Positions 29,304-39,056 of a DNA stretch of 64,000 bases are shown here, one piece after another. The DNA is from Klebsiella oxytoca (lineage in GTDB: Bacteria > Pseudomonadota > Gammaproteobacteria > Enterobacterales > Enterobacteriaceae): contig NZ_CP046115.1 in the NCBI RefSeq assembly GCF_009707385.1, positions 5,208,001 to 5,272,000 of the forward strand. The letters are read 5' to 3'. Positions within the stretch are counted from its first letter, which is position 1; each line of letters starts with the position of its first letter. The notes under the pieces were generated by a model. That model was not told where the DNA came from. It saw nothing but the letters and a program-made list of their open reading frames with translations, and did no database searches. The position numbers and the translations under genes are program-made.

Positions 29304-29394
29304 CTCCCGGCTCGCGCTACGCTTAGCCGGGCTACGGGTTCGCTGCCCTCTGCGAGAGGGTAGCCCGGACAGATGCGCAGCATCGCCTCCGGGA
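29304..29394. repeat. BIME after yibL
   Basis: Two inverted REP palindromes (29304-29334, TCCCGGCTCGCGCTACGC...; 29360-29394, GTAGCCCGGACAGATGCGC...). It fills the first third of the 354-bp yibL-lldP gap; the rest is the lld control region. Confidence 0.88.
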
Positions 29395-29639
29395 TCTATT
29401 CTGGTTCTAACGCTGTTCACCTCCCTCAATTGGCCCTACCAATTATTTCTTAAAGCGCCCAATGGTTCACATATCTATCATTTTTGGTCACAAATATATT
29501 GCTCATTGATAACATCTGATTAACCATTCGTTGTCGTTAACCCTACATCGCAATTTGGCTGGGCCAATTTTACAAATGATGTGACCTGCAAAGAGCATAA
29601 GACTCAGCGCTACATCATCAAGGCCCGATGGAGACCTGC
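29395..29639 (+). promoter_or_regulatory. lldPRD promoter region with two LldR operators
   Basis: Operator O1 AATTGGCCCTACCAATT (29428-29444) is a perfect dyad. O2 ATTTGGCTGGGCCAATT (29553-29569) has the same spacing and one mismatch. They lie 125 bp apart, as expected for the E. coli arrangement in which LldR bound at both sites loops the promoter between. Several GTTAA-like elements between them (29518-29550) fit ArcA control. Ribosome site GGAGA precedes ATG 29640. Confidence 0.8.
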
Positions 29640-31295
29640 ATGAACCTCTGGCAACAAAATTACGATCCGGCCGGTAACATCTGGCTTTCAAGTCTCATCG
29701 CATCGCTACCGATTCTGTTTTTCTTCTTTGCCCTGATTAAGCTCAAGCTAAAAGGATACGTTGCTGCAACCTGGACCGTGGTCATCGCGCTATCCGTCGC
29801 CCTGCTGTTCTACAAAATGCCGGTTGACCACGCGCTGGCCTCGGTCGTCTACGGTTTCTTCTACGGCCTGTGGCCCATCGCGTGGATTATTATCGCTGCG
29901 GTCTTCGTCTATAAAATCTCGGTCAAGACCGGACAGTTCGATATTATCCGCTCATCGATTTTATCGATTACCCCAGACCAGCGTCTGCAAATGCTGATCG
30001 TCGGTTTCTCCTTCGGTGCGTTTCTCGAAGGTGCCGCCGGTTTTGGCGCACCGGTCGCCATCACCGCAGCATTGCTGGTAGGGCTCGGCTTTAACCCGCT
30101 GTATGCAGCAGGCCTGTGTCTAATCGTCAACACCGCTCCGGTAGCGTTCGGCGCAATGGGTATTCCGATTCTGGTCGCCGGACAGGTGACGGGACTCGAT
30201 AGCTTCGAAATCGGTCAGATGGTTGGCCGGCAGCTCCCCTTTCTGACCATCATCGTCCTGTTCTGGATCATGGCGATTATGGACGGCTGGCGCGGCATTA
30301 AAGAGACCTGGCCTGCGGTTATGGTCGCCGGCGGCTCTTTTGCTATCGCTCAGTACCTCAGCTCTAACTTCCTCGGCCCGGAACTGCCGGATATTATCTC
30401 TTCGCTGGTGTCGCTGGTCTGCCTGACGCTGTTCCTCAAACGCTGGCAGCCGGTACGTATCTTCCGCTTCGGCGATATGGGCGCGTCGCAGGTCGACATG
30501 AGTCTGGCCCGAACTCACTACACGGCGGGTCAGGTGATTCGCGCCTGGTCTCCGTTCCTGTTCCTCACCGCGACCGTGACTCTGTGGAGCGTACCGCCGT
30601 TTAAAGCGCTGTTCGCTCCAGGCGGCGCAATGTACGACTTTGTCATTAATATTTCCGTGCCGTTCCTCGACAAGATGGTGGCTCGCATGCCGCCGGTGGT
30701 TAACGAAGCCACGCCGTATGCTGCGATCTACAAATTTGACTGGCTCTCAGCGACCGGTACCGCCATTCTGTTCGCCGCGCTGCTCTCTATCGTCTGGCTG
30801 CGCATGAAGCCAAAAGACGCGATCTCCACCTTCGGCAGCACGCTGAAAGAGCTGGCGCTGCCGATTTACTCCATCGGTATGGTGCTGGCGTTCGCCTTTA
30901 TTTCCAACTATTCCGGACTATCCTCAACTCTGGCGCTTGCGCTGGCGCACACCGGCCATGCGTTTACCTTCTTCTCGCCGTTCCTCGGCTGGCTGGGGGT
31001 ATTTCTGACCGGTTCGGATACATCGTCTAACGCGCTGTTTGCCGCGCTGCAGGCGACGGCGGCCCAGCAGATTGGCGTCTCCGATATCCTGCTGGTCGCG
31101 GCGAACACCACCGGCGGCGTAACCGGAAAAATGATCTCCCCTCAGTCCATCGCTATCGCCTGCGCGGCGGTTGGTCTGGTGGGCAGGGAGTCCGATCTGT
31201 TCCGCTTTACCGTAAAACACAGCCTGATTTTTACCTGTATGGTCGGCGCGATCACCACGCTGCAGGCGTACGTCTTAACCTGGATGATCCCGTGA
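29640..31295 (+). CDS. lldP: L-lactate permease LldP
   Basis: Proton-coupled uptake of L-lactate (also D-lactate and glycolate in E. coli). The 551 residues have the same length as E. coli LldP and 12-14 membrane segments. Family segments are [22 protein letters not shown] and [17 protein letters not shown] near the C-terminus. ATG 29640 ([12 protein letters not shown]) has ribosome site GGAGA at spacing 5. An in-frame ATG 12 bases upstream cannot be fully excluded. The stop overlaps the lldR GTG start by 4 bp. Confidence 0.97.
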   Translation: MNLWQQNYDPAGNIWLSSLIASLPILFFFFALIKLKLKGYVAATWTVVIALSVALLFYKMPVDHALASVVYGFFYGLWPIAWIIIAAVFVYKISVKTGQFDIIRSSILSITPDQRLQMLIVGFSFGAFLEGAAGFGAPVAITAALLVGLGFNPLYAAGLCLIVNTAPVAFGAMGIPILVAGQVTGLDSFEIGQMVGRQLPFLTIIVLFWIMAIMDGWRGIKETWPAVMVAGGSFAIAQYLSSNFLGPELPDIISSLVSLVCLTLFLKRWQPVRIFRFGDMGASQVDMSLARTHYTAGQVIRAWSPFLFLTATVTLWSVPPFKALFAPGGAMYDFVINISVPFLDKMVARMPPVVNEATPYAAIYKFDWLSATGTAILFAALLSIVWLRMKPKDAISTFGSTLKELALPIYSIGMVLAFAFISNYSGLSSTLALALAHTGHAFTFFSPFLGWLGVFLTGSDTSSNALFAALQATAAQQIGVSDILLVAANTTGGVTGKMISPQSIAIACAAVGLVGRESDLFRFTVKHSLIFTCMVGAITTLQAYVLTWMIP

Positions 31296-32065
31296 TAGTG
31301 ATGCCTAAACGCCTTGCCGACGACGTAGCCCGTCGCGTGCGGGCGCTGATTGAAGAACAACAACTGGAGGCGGGCATGCGATTGCCCGCCGAGCGCCAGC
31401 TGGCAATGCAGCTTGGCGTATCGCGCAATTCGCTGCGTGAAGCGCTGGCGATGTTAGTCAACGAAGGGGTGCTGCTCAGCCGTCGCGGCGGCGGCACCTT
31501 CGTGCGCTGGCAGCACGAAGCGTGGTCGGAGCAAAATATCGTTCAGCCGCTGAAAACGCTGCTCTCCGACGATCCTGATTACAGTTTCGATATCCTCGAA
31601 GCCCGCCACGCCATCGAGGCCAGCACAGCCTGGCACGCGGCGATGCGGGCAACCGATGCCGAAAAAGAGAAAATCCGCCTCTGCTTTGAAGCCACCCAAA
31701 GTGAAGACCCGGACCTGGCCTCGCAGGCCGACGTCCGTTTCCATCTGGCGATTGCCGAAGCCTCGCACAACGTAGTACTGCTGCAAACCATGCGCGGTTT
31801 TTTCGACCTCTTACAATCCTCGGTCAAGGAGAGCCGCCAGCGGATGTACCTCGTTCCGCCGGTGTTCGCTCGCCTGACCGAACAGCACCAGGCGGTCATG
31901 GAGGCGATTATCGCCGGCGATCCCGATGGTGCCAGACAGGCGATGATGGCCCATTTGGGCTTTGTCCACGCCACTATCAAACGCTTTGATGAAGACCAGG
32001 CCCGCCAGGCGCGAATTACCCGCCTGCCCGGAGACCATAACGACAATTCCAGGGAGAACTTGTGA
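31292..32065 (+). CDS. lldR: GntR-family lactate regulator LldR
   Basis: Controls lldPRD in response to L-lactate. The 257 residues start at GTG 31292 ([13 protein letters not shown]), matching the E. coli start. The N-terminal winged helix shows [20 protein letters not shown]. The C-terminal FadR-type FCD domain (about 95-230) has metal-site residues in [12 protein letters not shown] and [15 protein letters not shown]. It overlaps lldP by 4 bp and its TGA shares a base with the lldD ATG, so the three genes are tightly coupled. Two matching operators lie upstream of lldP. Confidence 0.97.
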   Translation: MIVMPKRLADDVARRVRALIEEQQLEAGMRLPAERQLAMQLGVSRNSLREALAMLVNEGVLLSRRGGGTFVRWQHEAWSEQNIVQPLKTLLSDDPDYSFDILEARHAIEASTAWHAAMRATDAEKEKIRLCFEATQSEDPDLASQADVRFHLAIAEASHNVVLLQTMRGFFDLLQSSVKESRQRMYLVPPVFARLTEQHQAVMEAIIAGDPDGARQAMMAHLGFVHATIKRFDEDQARQARITRLPGDHNDNSRENL

Positions 32066-33306
32066 TGATTATTTCCGCCGCCAGCGACTACCGCGCCGCC
32101 GCACAGCGTATCCTGCCACCGTTCCTGTTCCACTATATCGACGGCGGCGCTTACGCCGAGCACACTTTACGCCGCAACGTTGAAGACCTGTCCGACGTGG
32201 CCCTGCGTCAGCGTATTCTGCGCAATATGTCAGACCTGAGCCTGGAAACCACCTTATTCAACGAGAAGCTGGCGATGCCAACGGCGCTGGCCCCTGTCGG
32301 CCTATGCGGCATGTACGCCCGCCGCGGTGAAGTCCAGGCTGCAGGCGCAGCGGATGAAAAAGGCATCCCTTTCACTCTCTCTACCGTTTCCGTTTGTCCG
32401 ATTGAAGAAGTCGCCCCAACCATCAAGCGCCCGATGTGGTTCCAGCTCTACGTTCTGCGTGACCGCGGTTTTATGCGCAACGCGCTGGAGCGGGCTAAGG
32501 CGGCGGGCTGCTCCACGCTGGTCTTTACCGTCGATATGCCAACGCCCGGTGCACGCTATCGTGATGCCCACTCCGGGATGAGCGGCCCGAATGCGGCAAT
32601 GCGCCGCTACTGGCAGGCAATGACCCATCCGCAGTGGTCATGGGACGTCGGATTAAACGGTCGTCCGCACGATTTAGGCAATATCTCCGCCTACCTCGGC
32701 AAACCAACCGGCCTGGAAGATTACATCGGCTGGCTGGCGAATAACTTCGATCCGTCGATCTCCTGGAAAGACCTTGAGTGGATCCGCGAGTTCTGGGACG
32801 GGCCGATGGTGATCAAGGGGATCCTCGATCCGGATGATGCCCGCGACGCGGTGCGCTTCGGCGCAGATGGCATCGTGGTTTCTAACCACGGCGGCCGCCA
32901 GCTTGATGGCGTTCTCTCTTCCGCCCGTGCTCTGCCCGCGATTGCCGATGCGGTTAAAGGCGACATTACCATCCTCGCCGACAGCGGCATCCGCAACGGC
33001 CTCGATGTCGTGCGCATGATTGCCCTCGGCGCCGATAGCGTGCTGCTTGGCCGCGCCTATCTGTATGCGTTAGCCACTCACGGCAAGCAGGGAGTGGCCA
33101 ATCTGTTGAACCTGATCGAGAAAGAGATGAAGGTGGCAATGACGCTGACCGGCGCGAAAACCATCGGAGAAATCAGCCGCGACTCTCTGGTACAAAACGC
33201 CGATGCGCTGCGGACTTTTGATACGATCAAAGCGGGAAACGCAGCGGTTACTCCCCACACTGGCCCTCTCCCACAAGGGGAGGAAACCGTCCGGCAGGCA
33301 GGTTAG
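32065..33306 (+). CDS. lldD: L-lactate dehydrogenase LldD with extended C-terminus
   Basis: FMN-dependent, membrane-associated oxidation of L-lactate to pyruvate feeding quinones. ATG 32065 ([17 protein letters not shown]) gives 413 residues. FMN and substrate motifs are intact: [14 protein letters not shown] with catalytic His275, [13 protein letters not shown] and [11 protein letters not shown]. Up to residue 394 it is collinear with E. coli LldD (396), which ends in KGNAA. Here KAGNAA is followed by a further 19 residues ([19 protein letters not shown]) read from an interspersed palindrome (33247-33306). The tail is far from the active-site motifs, so activity is probably kept. Confidence 0.95.
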   Translation: MIISAASDYRAAAQRILPPFLFHYIDGGAYAEHTLRRNVEDLSDVALRQRILRNMSDLSLETTLFNEKLAMPTALAPVGLCGMYARRGEVQAAGAADEKGIPFTLSTVSVCPIEEVAPTIKRPMWFQLYVLRDRGFMRNALERAKAAGCSTLVFTVDMPTPGARYRDAHSGMSGPNAAMRRYWQAMTHPQWSWDVGLNGRPHDLGNISAYLGKPTGLEDYIGWLANNFDPSISWKDLEWIREFWDGPMVIKGILDPDDARDAVRFGADGIVVSNHGGRQLDGVLSSARALPAIADAVKGDITILADSGIRNGLDVVRMIALGADSVLLGRAYLYALATHGKQGVANLLNLIEKEMKVAMTLTGAKTIGEISRDSLVQNADALRTFDTIKAGNAAVTPHTGPLPQGEETVRQAG

Positions 33307-33317
33307 CGGTGGTTTTC

Positions 33318-33344
33318 CCCTCACCCTCTACCACGGGGTGAGGG
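33318..33344 (+). other. Palindrome after lldD
   Basis: Stem CCCTCACCC / GGGTGAGGG with a 9-nt loop, no T-run. Same repeat type as in the mtlA-mtlD spacer. It could act as a 3' stabilising stem of the lld message. Confidence 0.5.
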
Positions 33345-33364
33345 TTCACCAAATATCTGCTATT

Positions 33365-33389
33365 CTGCCCCCCGCTATCAAGGGGGCAG
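33365..33389 (+). promoter_or_regulatory. Hairpin masking the trmL ribosome site
   Basis: CTGCCCCC (33365-33372) pairs with GGGGGCAG (33382-33389), ending two bases before the trmL ATG. The only Shine-Dalgarno-like purines (AGGGGG) are in the 3' arm, so the stem would restrict translation unless opened. Confidence 0.5.
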
Positions 33390-33390
33390 C

Positions 33391-33864
33391 ATGCTTAACA
33401 TCGTCTTATTCGAACCAGAAATCCCACCAAATACCGGGAATATTATCCGACTGTGCGCCAACACCGGTTTCAATCTGCATATTATTGAGCCCATGGGCTT
33501 CACCTGGGACGATAAACGACTGCGCCGCGCCGGGCTGGATTATCACGAATTCGCCGCCGTCCAACGCTATCATGATTACGCCGCGTTTATTGAAAACGCA
33601 AAGCCGCAGCGCCTGTTCGCCCTGACCACCAAAGGAACCCCGGCGCACAGCGCGGTCAGCTATCAGGACGGCGATTATCTGATGTTTGGCCCGGAAACTC
33701 GCGGACTGCCAGGCAGCATTCTGGATGCCCTGCCGCCGGAGCAAAAAATCCGTATTCCAATGATGCCGGACAGCCGCAGCATGAACCTGTCAAACGCGGT
33801 GTCGGTGGTGGTGTATGAAGCCTGGCGTCAGCTGGGGTATCCCGGCGCGGTGCTGCGCAGCTAG
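33391..33864 (+). CDS. trmL: tRNA (cytidine/uridine-2'-O-)-methyltransferase TrmL
   Basis: Methylates the ribose of wobble nucleotide 34 in two tRNA(Leu) isoacceptors with S-adenosylmethionine. The 157 residues equal E. coli TrmL (YibK). It is a minimal SPOUT trefoil-knot protein: [18 protein letters not shown] at the N-terminus, [12 protein letters not shown], and the knot segment [23 protein letters not shown] 33391. It is a dimer in the family. It lies 84 bp after lldD and probably has its own promoter. Confidence 0.97.
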   Translation: MLNIVLFEPEIPPNTGNIIRLCANTGFNLHIIEPMGFTWDDKRLRRAGLDYHEFAAVQRYHDYAAFIENAKPQRLFALTTKGTPAHSAVSYQDGDYLMFGPETRGLPGSILDALPPEQKIRIPMMPDSRSMNLSNAVSVVVYEAWRQLGYPGAVLRS

Positions 33865-33875
33865 CCTGAGCGATT

Positions 33876-34011
33876 CCCGGATTGCGGCGCACAGCGCCTT
33901 ATCCGGGCTACATGCTGGCTTTCTCCCGGAGGCGGCGCGTAGCGCCTGTCCGGGCCACCAGACAACACTCTGTTTTGTAGCCCGGACAGATGCGCAGCAT
34001 CGCCTCCGGGA
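33876..34011. repeat. Cluster of three REP palindromes between trmL and cysE
   Basis: REP elements at about 33876-33911, 33923-33956 and 33977-34011, with the third in the same orientation as the 3' element of the other BIMEs here. They occupy almost the entire convergent spacer. Confidence 0.85.
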
Positions 34012-34017
34012 AATCAA

Positions 34018-34839
34018 TTAAATCCCGTCGCCGTACTCAAAAGTGTGGTGTATCCCGTTAAAGTGCTGATCCATATCCATCGCCGGCTTATCGCTCTCCG
34101 GCTTGCCGACGATGCGCGCAGGAACACCTGCTGCGGTGGTATGCGGCGGCACTGGCTGCAGCACCACTGAGCCTGCGCCGATTTTTGCTCCGCGCCCGAC
34201 TTCGATGTTGCCGAGGATCTTCGCCCCGGCGCCAATCATCACGCCTTCGCGAATTTTCGGGTGACGGTCGCCGCTGGTTTTACCGGTACCGCCAAGGGTA
34301 ACCGATTGCAGAATGGATACATCATCTTCAATCACCGCCGTTTCACCGACCACGATACCGGTGGCGTGGTCGAGCATGATCCCGCGGCCAATCTTCGCTG
34401 CCGGGTGGATATCGACCTGGAACGAGACGGAAACCTGGTTTTGCAGGAAGATAGCCAGCGCCCGGCGCCCCTGATTCCACAGCCAGTGGCCGATACGATA
34501 GGCCTGCAGGGCATGAAAGCCCTTCAGGTAGAGCAGCGGCGTTGAGTATTTATCAACCGCAGGGTCGCGGGTGCGCACCGCCTGAATATCGCAGGCGGCG
34601 GAGGCAATCATTTCCGGGTCGGCGGCATAGGCCTCTTCCACCACTTCACGAATGGCGATGGCGGGCATAATCGGCGAGGCAAGCTTGTTTGCCAGCATAT
34701 AGCTCAGGGCGCTGCCGAGATTTTCGTGCTTGAGTAGCGTGGCGTGGTAAAAACTGGCGAGCATCGGCTCACAGTCAGCTAAAGCCCGAGCTTCGGCTTT
34801 GATGTTATTCCAGACGATATCCAGTTCTTCACACGGCAT
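34018..34839 (-). CDS. cysE: Serine acetyltransferase CysE
   Basis: Makes O-acetylserine from serine and acetyl-CoA, the committed and cysteine-inhibited step of cysteine synthesis. The 273 residues equal E. coli CysE. The N-terminal helical domain (1-140) is followed by a left-handed beta helix of hexapeptide repeats (IHPAAKIGRGIMLDHATGIV, IGAGAKILGNIEVGRGAKIG). The catalytic His lies in LDHATG. The C-terminal tail (FEYGDGI) ends in Ile, as needed to dock into the CysK active site. Last gene of the leftward yibN-grxC-secB-gpsA-cysE run. Confidence 0.98.
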   Translation of the reverse strand: MPCEELDIVWNNIKAEARALADCEPMLASFYHATLLKHENLGSALSYMLANKLASPIMPAIAIREVVEEAYAADPEMIASAACDIQAVRTRDPAVDKYSTPLLYLKGFHALQAYRIGHWLWNQGRRALAIFLQNQVSVSFQVDIHPAAKIGRGIMLDHATGIVVGETAVIEDDVSILQSVTLGGTGKTSGDRHPKIREGVMIGAGAKILGNIEVGRGAKIGAGSVVLQPVPPHTTAAGVPARIVGKPESDKPAMDMDQHFNGIHHTFEYGDGI

Positions 34840-34864
34840 TGCTGACTCCAGGCGATATAATAAT

Positions 34865-34892
34865 GACCGGCCAGTTCTTTGCTGGCCGGGTC
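34865..34892 (-). other. Hairpin between gpsA and cysE
   Basis: GACCGGCCAG (34865-34874) pairs with CTGGCCGGGTC (34882-34892) with one bulge. Read leftwards it is followed by the T/A-rich ATTATTATATCG, so partial termination between gpsA and cysE is possible. Confidence 0.45.
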
Positions 34893-34919
34893 ATTCAGGT
34901 GATCCAGGTTCCATCTCAG

Positions 34920-35936
34920 TTAGTTGCTACGCTCATCCTTGCGAGCACGACCTAATAAGGTCAATGCTGCCTCGCGCGCAATTTTTCCGCAATACAATAC
35001 CTGATAAATTTCCTCGGTTATTGGCATTTCGACGCCTAAACGCTGCGCCAGAACGCGAACCTCTTTGGTATTGCGGTAACCTTCGACCACCTGGCCAATT
35101 TTATCCTGCGCGCTTTGCACATCCATGCCCTGACCGAGCATCATGCCAAAGCGGCGGTTACGCGACTGATTATCGGTGCAGGTCAGCACCAGATCGCCCA
35201 GGCCCGCCATGCCCATAAAGGTCTCGGGATCGGCGCCAAGGGCCTCCCCAAGACGAGACATCTCGACCAGCCCGCGAGTAATCAGCGCAGTTCTCGCGTT
35301 AGCGCCAAAACCGATACCGTCAGACATGCCGGCGCCGATAGCGATAACGTTTTTCACCGCGCCGCCGAGCTGAACGCCGATGAAGTCCGGATTGATATAG
35401 ACGCGGAAACTCTTACCGCAGTGCAGCAGGCTTTGCAGATCGTCCGCGAACTGCGGATCCGTAGACGCCAGCGAGATAGCCGTCGGCAGGCCTGCCGCCA
35501 ACTCTTTCGCGAAGGTCGGGCCGGAAATCACCGCCAGCGGGATATCATCGCCCAGCGCTTCGCGCGCCACGTCCTGCAGCAGACGTCCGGTTTCCGCTTC
35601 GAGGCCTTTTGTCGCCCAAACCAGGCGAGCGTCAGGACGCATCAGCGGTTTAATCTGCCGCAGCACTTCGCCAAACACGTGGCTCGGCACGACAACCAGG
35701 ATATCGCGGCTGGCAGCCAGCGCGGTCGCCAGATCGCTCTCCAGATGCAACGTATCTGGGAAAGGAACATCAGGAAGAAATGCGGCGTTACAGCGATCGT
35801 GCTGCAGCGTCGCAATATGTTTCGGGTCATGGCCCCACAGCACAACGTGGTGGCCATTTCTTGCCAGGGTGATGGCAAGAGCGGTGCCGTAAGAGCCGGC
35901 ACCGATCACAGTCATTGCAGCGTTAAGCGCGTTCAT
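34920..35936 (-). CDS. gpsA: Glycerol-3-phosphate dehydrogenase GpsA
   Basis: NAD(P)H-dependent reduction of dihydroxyacetone phosphate to sn-glycerol 3-phosphate for phospholipid synthesis; cytoplasmic. The 338 residues (E. coli 339) show the Rossmann motif [20 protein letters not shown] at 11-30. The catalytic Lys lies in [17 protein letters not shown], and [14 protein letters not shown] is present. Its ATG shares one base with the secB stop (TGATG), so translation is coupled. Tail ARKDERSN is species-variable. Confidence 0.98.
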   Translation of the reverse strand: MNALNAAMTVIGAGSYGTALAITLARNGHHVVLWGHDPKHIATLQHDRCNAAFLPDVPFPDTLHLESDLATALAASRDILVVVPSHVFGEVLRQIKPLMRPDARLVWATKGLEAETGRLLQDVAREALGDDIPLAVISGPTFAKELAAGLPTAISLASTDPQFADDLQSLLHCGKSFRVYINPDFIGVQLGGAVKNVIAIGAGMSDGIGFGANARTALITRGLVEMSRLGEALGADPETFMGMAGLGDLVLTCTDNQSRNRRFGMMLGQGMDVQSAQDKIGQVVEGYRNTKEVRVLAQRLGVEMPITEEIYQVLYCGKIAREAALTLLGRARKDERSN

Positions 35937-36403
35937 CAGGCATCCTGATGTTGTTCAGCACCTTCGCCAGCCTGCTGCTGCAGATAGTTCATAAACAGCG
36001 CATCGAAGTTCACTGGCGCAAGGTTCAGTTGCGGGAAGGTACCGCGAGAAACCAGGCTGGTGATGCACTCACGCGCGTACGGGAACAGAATGGTCGGGCA
36101 GTATGCGCCGAGGCAGTGCGCCATCTGGGTGCCTTCAATGCCTTCGATGGAGAAAATACCGCCCTGCTGTACTTCGCACAGGAATGCGGTTTCTTCGCCC
36201 AGTGAGGCAGTAACGGTCACGCGCAGCACCACTTCATACACGCCTTCAGCCAGCTGGCTGGAAGCAGTATCCAGATCAAGTTTAACTTCCGGCTGCCAAT
36301 CTTTCTGGAAAACTTGCGGAGCGTTCGGCGCTTCGAAAGAAATATCCTTCGTGTAGATGCGCTGAATCTGGAAAGTCATTTCGGTGCTGTTTTGTTCTGA
36401 CAT
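35936..36403 (-). CDS. secB: Protein-export chaperone SecB
   Basis: Tetrameric cytoplasmic chaperone that holds preproteins unfolded and hands them to SecA. The 155 residues equal E. coli SecB. Family segments are [40 protein letters not shown] and [20 protein letters not shown]. The acidic/Gln-rich C-terminus has the usual variable tail. ATG 36401-36403 lies 59 bp after grxC. Confidence 0.98.
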   Translation of the reverse strand: MSEQNSTEMTFQIQRIYTKDISFEAPNAPQVFQKDWQPEVKLDLDTASSQLAEGVYEVVLRVTVTASLGEETAFLCEVQQGGIFSIEGIEGTQMAHCLGAYCPTILFPYARECITSLVSRGTFPQLNLAPVNFDALFMNYLQQQAGEGAEQHQDA

Positions 36404-36462
36404 AGTAAAACCCTTTCGTGTTGTCCTTAAGTACGCCCGTCCAATGGGGATGAGCGCAAAAA

Positions 36463-36714
36463 TTAGCGCAGGAGGGGATCGAGTCCACCACGTGAATCAA
36501 GCGCATACAAGTCGTCACAGCCGCCAATGTGCTGCGCATCAATAAAAATCTGCGGAACCGTCGTTCTACCGCTGCGCTGAATCATCTCTTCGCGTTTCGC
36601 AGCATCGCCATCGATAGGCAACTCGTTGAACGTCACGCCCTTGCTGTTCAGCAGCGCTTTCGCACGCACGCAAAACGGGCAGGTCGCTTTGGTATAGATA
36701 TCAATATTGGCCAT
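36463..36714 (-). CDS. grxC: Glutaredoxin 3 GrxC
   Basis: Glutathione-dependent thiol-disulfide oxidoreductase; can reduce ribonucleotide reductase. The 83 residues equal E. coli GrxC. Active site Cys12-Pro-Phe-Cys15, where E. coli has CPYC; then [20 protein letters not shown] with the cis-Pro and glutathione-binding residues. The Tyr-to-Phe change is common in the family and should not remove activity. It sits between yibN and secB in the same operon. Confidence 0.97.
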   Translation of the reverse strand: MANIDIYTKATCPFCVRAKALLNSKGVTFNELPIDGDAAKREEMIQRSGRTTVPQIFIDAQHIGGCDDLYALDSRGGLDPLLR

Positions 36715-36825
36715 GACTTCACTCCTGTTTTTACCCGTGAGGGTTTTACAACGCAGGCATTATTCTCCCGCTGGCGAATAGCCGCCATAAAGGAAACTGC
36801 GCTGCGCCATAAAGACGCGGGTAAA

Positions 36826-37257
36826 TTATTTACCGCGTACCAGCGGAAGGTTCTCGCCGCTCCAGCCAGCGATGCCTTCCTTCAGTACGAAGACCTTTTC
36901 AAAACCGGCTTTGTTCAGCGCGCTGGCGGGTTCTTGCGCCTGCATACCTGAGCCGTCTACCACTATAATGGGTTGTGCTTTGTACTTTTCCAACTCGCCG
37001 ACGTTATTTGCTTTGATATCGCTCGGCAGCAGGTTAACGGAACCCGCAATATGGCCTTTGCGGAAATCGTCACGCTGACGCAGGTCGACAACCACGGCAT
37101 CTTCTTTGTTGATCAGGCGCGTCGCTTCACCACGGGTGATGACTTTAACTTTTGACATCAGCCCTTTAAACGTAGTGAACAGCACCGCCGCCAGCAGCGC
37201 GACCCACGCGATGCTCAGAACGGGGTGACGGCTGATGAATTGCATAATTTCTTGCAT
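36826..37257 (-). CDS. yibN: Membrane-anchored rhodanese-fold protein YibN, no cysteine
   Basis: The 143 residues have one N-terminal membrane helix (about 10-28, [19 protein letters not shown]) and a rhodanese domain ([42 protein letters not shown]). The active-site loop reads [12 protein letters not shown]. The canonical catalytic Cys is absent, and the whole protein contains no Cys, so sulfurtransferase chemistry is ruled out. A scaffold or membrane-biogenesis role is more likely. It heads the operon to grxC, secB, gpsA and cysE. E. coli YibN has the same length. Confidence 0.94.
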   Translation of the reverse strand: MQEIMQFISRHPVLSIAWVALLAAVLFTTFKGLMSKVKVITRGEATRLINKEDAVVVDLRQRDDFRKGHIAGSVNLLPSDIKANNVGELEKYKAQPIIVVDGSGMQAQEPASALNKAGFEKVFVLKEGIAGWSGENLPLVRGK

Positions 37258-37502
37258 GGGGGGTTACAACTCCCGACTAAGTGATAAAAAAACCAGGGAA
37301 GGAGTATACCTGTGCATTGCGGCAAATACAGCCAGTGAGCGTGATGTAATGTATTTTCTGCGGTCCGTCACGAAAAAAATCCGCTCTTATCGTAGCAATG
37401 CGCTCGGGCCGCCCTCTTTCTTTGATCTTTTACGGTGATTTGATCGATTCAGCTGTAGTAAAATTACGCAAATTTTCTGTCTTTGAGCATGAGGTTGTCG
37501 CA

Positions 37503-39047
37503 ATGTCGGTTTCTAAAAAACCTATGGTACTGGTGATCCTGGATGGCTACGGCTACCGTGAAGACCAGCAGGATAACGCTATTTACAGCGCTAAAACCCC
37601 CGTAATGGACGCACTGTGGGCGAAACGCCCGCATACCCTGATTGATGCCTCAGGCCTGGAAGTTGGTCTGCCGGATCGGCAAATGGGTAACTCCGAAGTG
37701 GGCCACGTCAACCTCGGCGCGGGCCGCATCGTGTATCAGGATCTGACCCGTCTGGACGTTGAAATCAAAGAACGTACCTTCTTCGCAAACCCGGTACTAA
37801 CCGGCGCAGTCGATAAAGCCATTGCAGCGGGCAAAGCCGTGCATATTATGGGCCTGATGTCTCCGGGCGGCGTCCACAGCCACGAAGATCACATCATGGC
37901 AATGGTTGAGCTGGCAGCCGAGCGCGGCGCGGAAAAAATCTATCTGCACGCCTTCCTTGACGGCCGCGATACCCCGCCGCGCAGCGCTGAAAAGACGCTG
38001 GCGAAATTTGAAGAAAAATTTGCCGCGCTGGGTAAAGGCCGCGTTGCCTCCATCATTGGCCGCTACTACGCTATGGACCGCGACAACCGTTGGGATCGCG
38101 TTGAGCAGGCTTACGATCTGATGACCCTGGCAAAAGGCGAGTTCCAGGCCGATACCGCCGTTGCGGGCCTGCAGGCTGCCTATGCGCGCGATGAAAACGA
38201 TGAATTCGTGAAAGCGACCGTTATCCGCGCTGCAGGCCAGGCCGATGCGGCTATGGAAGACGGCGACGCCCTGATTTTCATGAACTTCCGTGCCGACCGC
38301 GCACGCGAAATCACCCGCGCCTTCGTTAACGCCGATTTCGACGGTTTTGCCCGTAAGAAAGTGGTGAATCTCGATTTCGTTATGCTCACCGAATACGCCG
38401 CCGATATCAAAGTCGCCTGTGCTTACCCACCGGCTTCTCTGGTGAATACCTTCGGCGAATGGATGGCGAAAAAAGACAAAACCCAGCTGCGTATCTCCGA
38501 AACCGAAAAATACGCTCACGTGACCTTCTTCTTTAACGGCGGCGTTGAAGAACCGTTCAAAGGTGAAGAGCGCATTCTGATCAATTCGCCGAAAGTGGCG
38601 ACCTACGATCTGCAGCCGGAAATGAGCTCCGCTGAGCTGACCGAAAAACTGGTTGCAGCCATCAAAGGCGGCCAGTTCGACACCATCATTTGTAACTACC
38701 CGAACGGCGATATGGTTGGCCACACCGGGGTGATGGAAGCCGCCGTTAAAGCGGTGGAAGCGCTGGATCACTGTATCGACCAGGTCAGCAAAGCCGTTGA
38801 ATCCGTTGGCGGACAGCTGCTTATCACCGCAGACCACGGCAACGCCGAGCAGATGCGTGACCCGGCCACCGGTCAGGCGCATACCGCTCACACCAACCTG
38901 CCGGTTCCGCTGATTTATGTTGGCGATAAAAACGTCAAAGCGGTCAACGGCGGCAAACTTTCCGACATCGCGCCGACCATGCTGACGCTGATGGGAATGG
39001 AAATCCCGCAAGAGATGACTGGCAAGCCGCTGTTCATCGTGGAATAA
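37503..39047 (+). CDS. gpmI: Cofactor-independent phosphoglycerate mutase GpmI
   Basis: Interconverts 3- and 2-phosphoglycerate in glycolysis, Mn-dependent. The 514 residues equal E. coli GpmI (GpmM). Metal-site LVILDGYG near residue 14, phospho-Ser64 in [12 protein letters not shown], and the second metal set in [12 protein letters not shown] start at ATG 37503 ([15 protein letters not shown]); the frame is open for 35 more codons upstream but without similarity. It begins the gpmI-envC-yibQ run, with only 9 bp to envC. Confidence 0.98.
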   Translation: MSVSKKPMVLVILDGYGYREDQQDNAIYSAKTPVMDALWAKRPHTLIDASGLEVGLPDRQMGNSEVGHVNLGAGRIVYQDLTRLDVEIKERTFFANPVLTGAVDKAIAAGKAVHIMGLMSPGGVHSHEDHIMAMVELAAERGAEKIYLHAFLDGRDTPPRSAEKTLAKFEEKFAALGKGRVASIIGRYYAMDRDNRWDRVEQAYDLMTLAKGEFQADTAVAGLQAAYARDENDEFVKATVIRAAGQADAAMEDGDALIFMNFRADRAREITRAFVNADFDGFARKKVVNLDFVMLTEYAADIKVACAYPPASLVNTFGEWMAKKDKTQLRISETEKYAHVTFFFNGGVEEPFKGEERILINSPKVATYDLQPEMSSAELTEKLVAAIKGGQFDTIICNYPNGDMVGHTGVMEAAVKAVEALDHCIDQVSKAVESVGGQLLITADHGNAEQMRDPATGQAHTAHTNLPVPLIYVGDKNVKAVNGGKLSDIAPTMLTLMGMEIPQEMTGKPLFIVE

Positions 39048-39056
39048 TCCTTCCCC

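Noticed and set aside
35115..35948. 277-codon open frame on the plus strand opposite gpsA
   Set aside because: Antisense shadow with His/Arg/Gln-rich composition and no domain.
36826..37257. Active thiosulfate sulfurtransferase
   Set aside because: No cysteine in the protein.
37797..39011. 404-codon open frame on the minus strand opposite gpmI
   Set aside because: Antisense shadow of a highly conserved gene; no ribosome site or domain seen.
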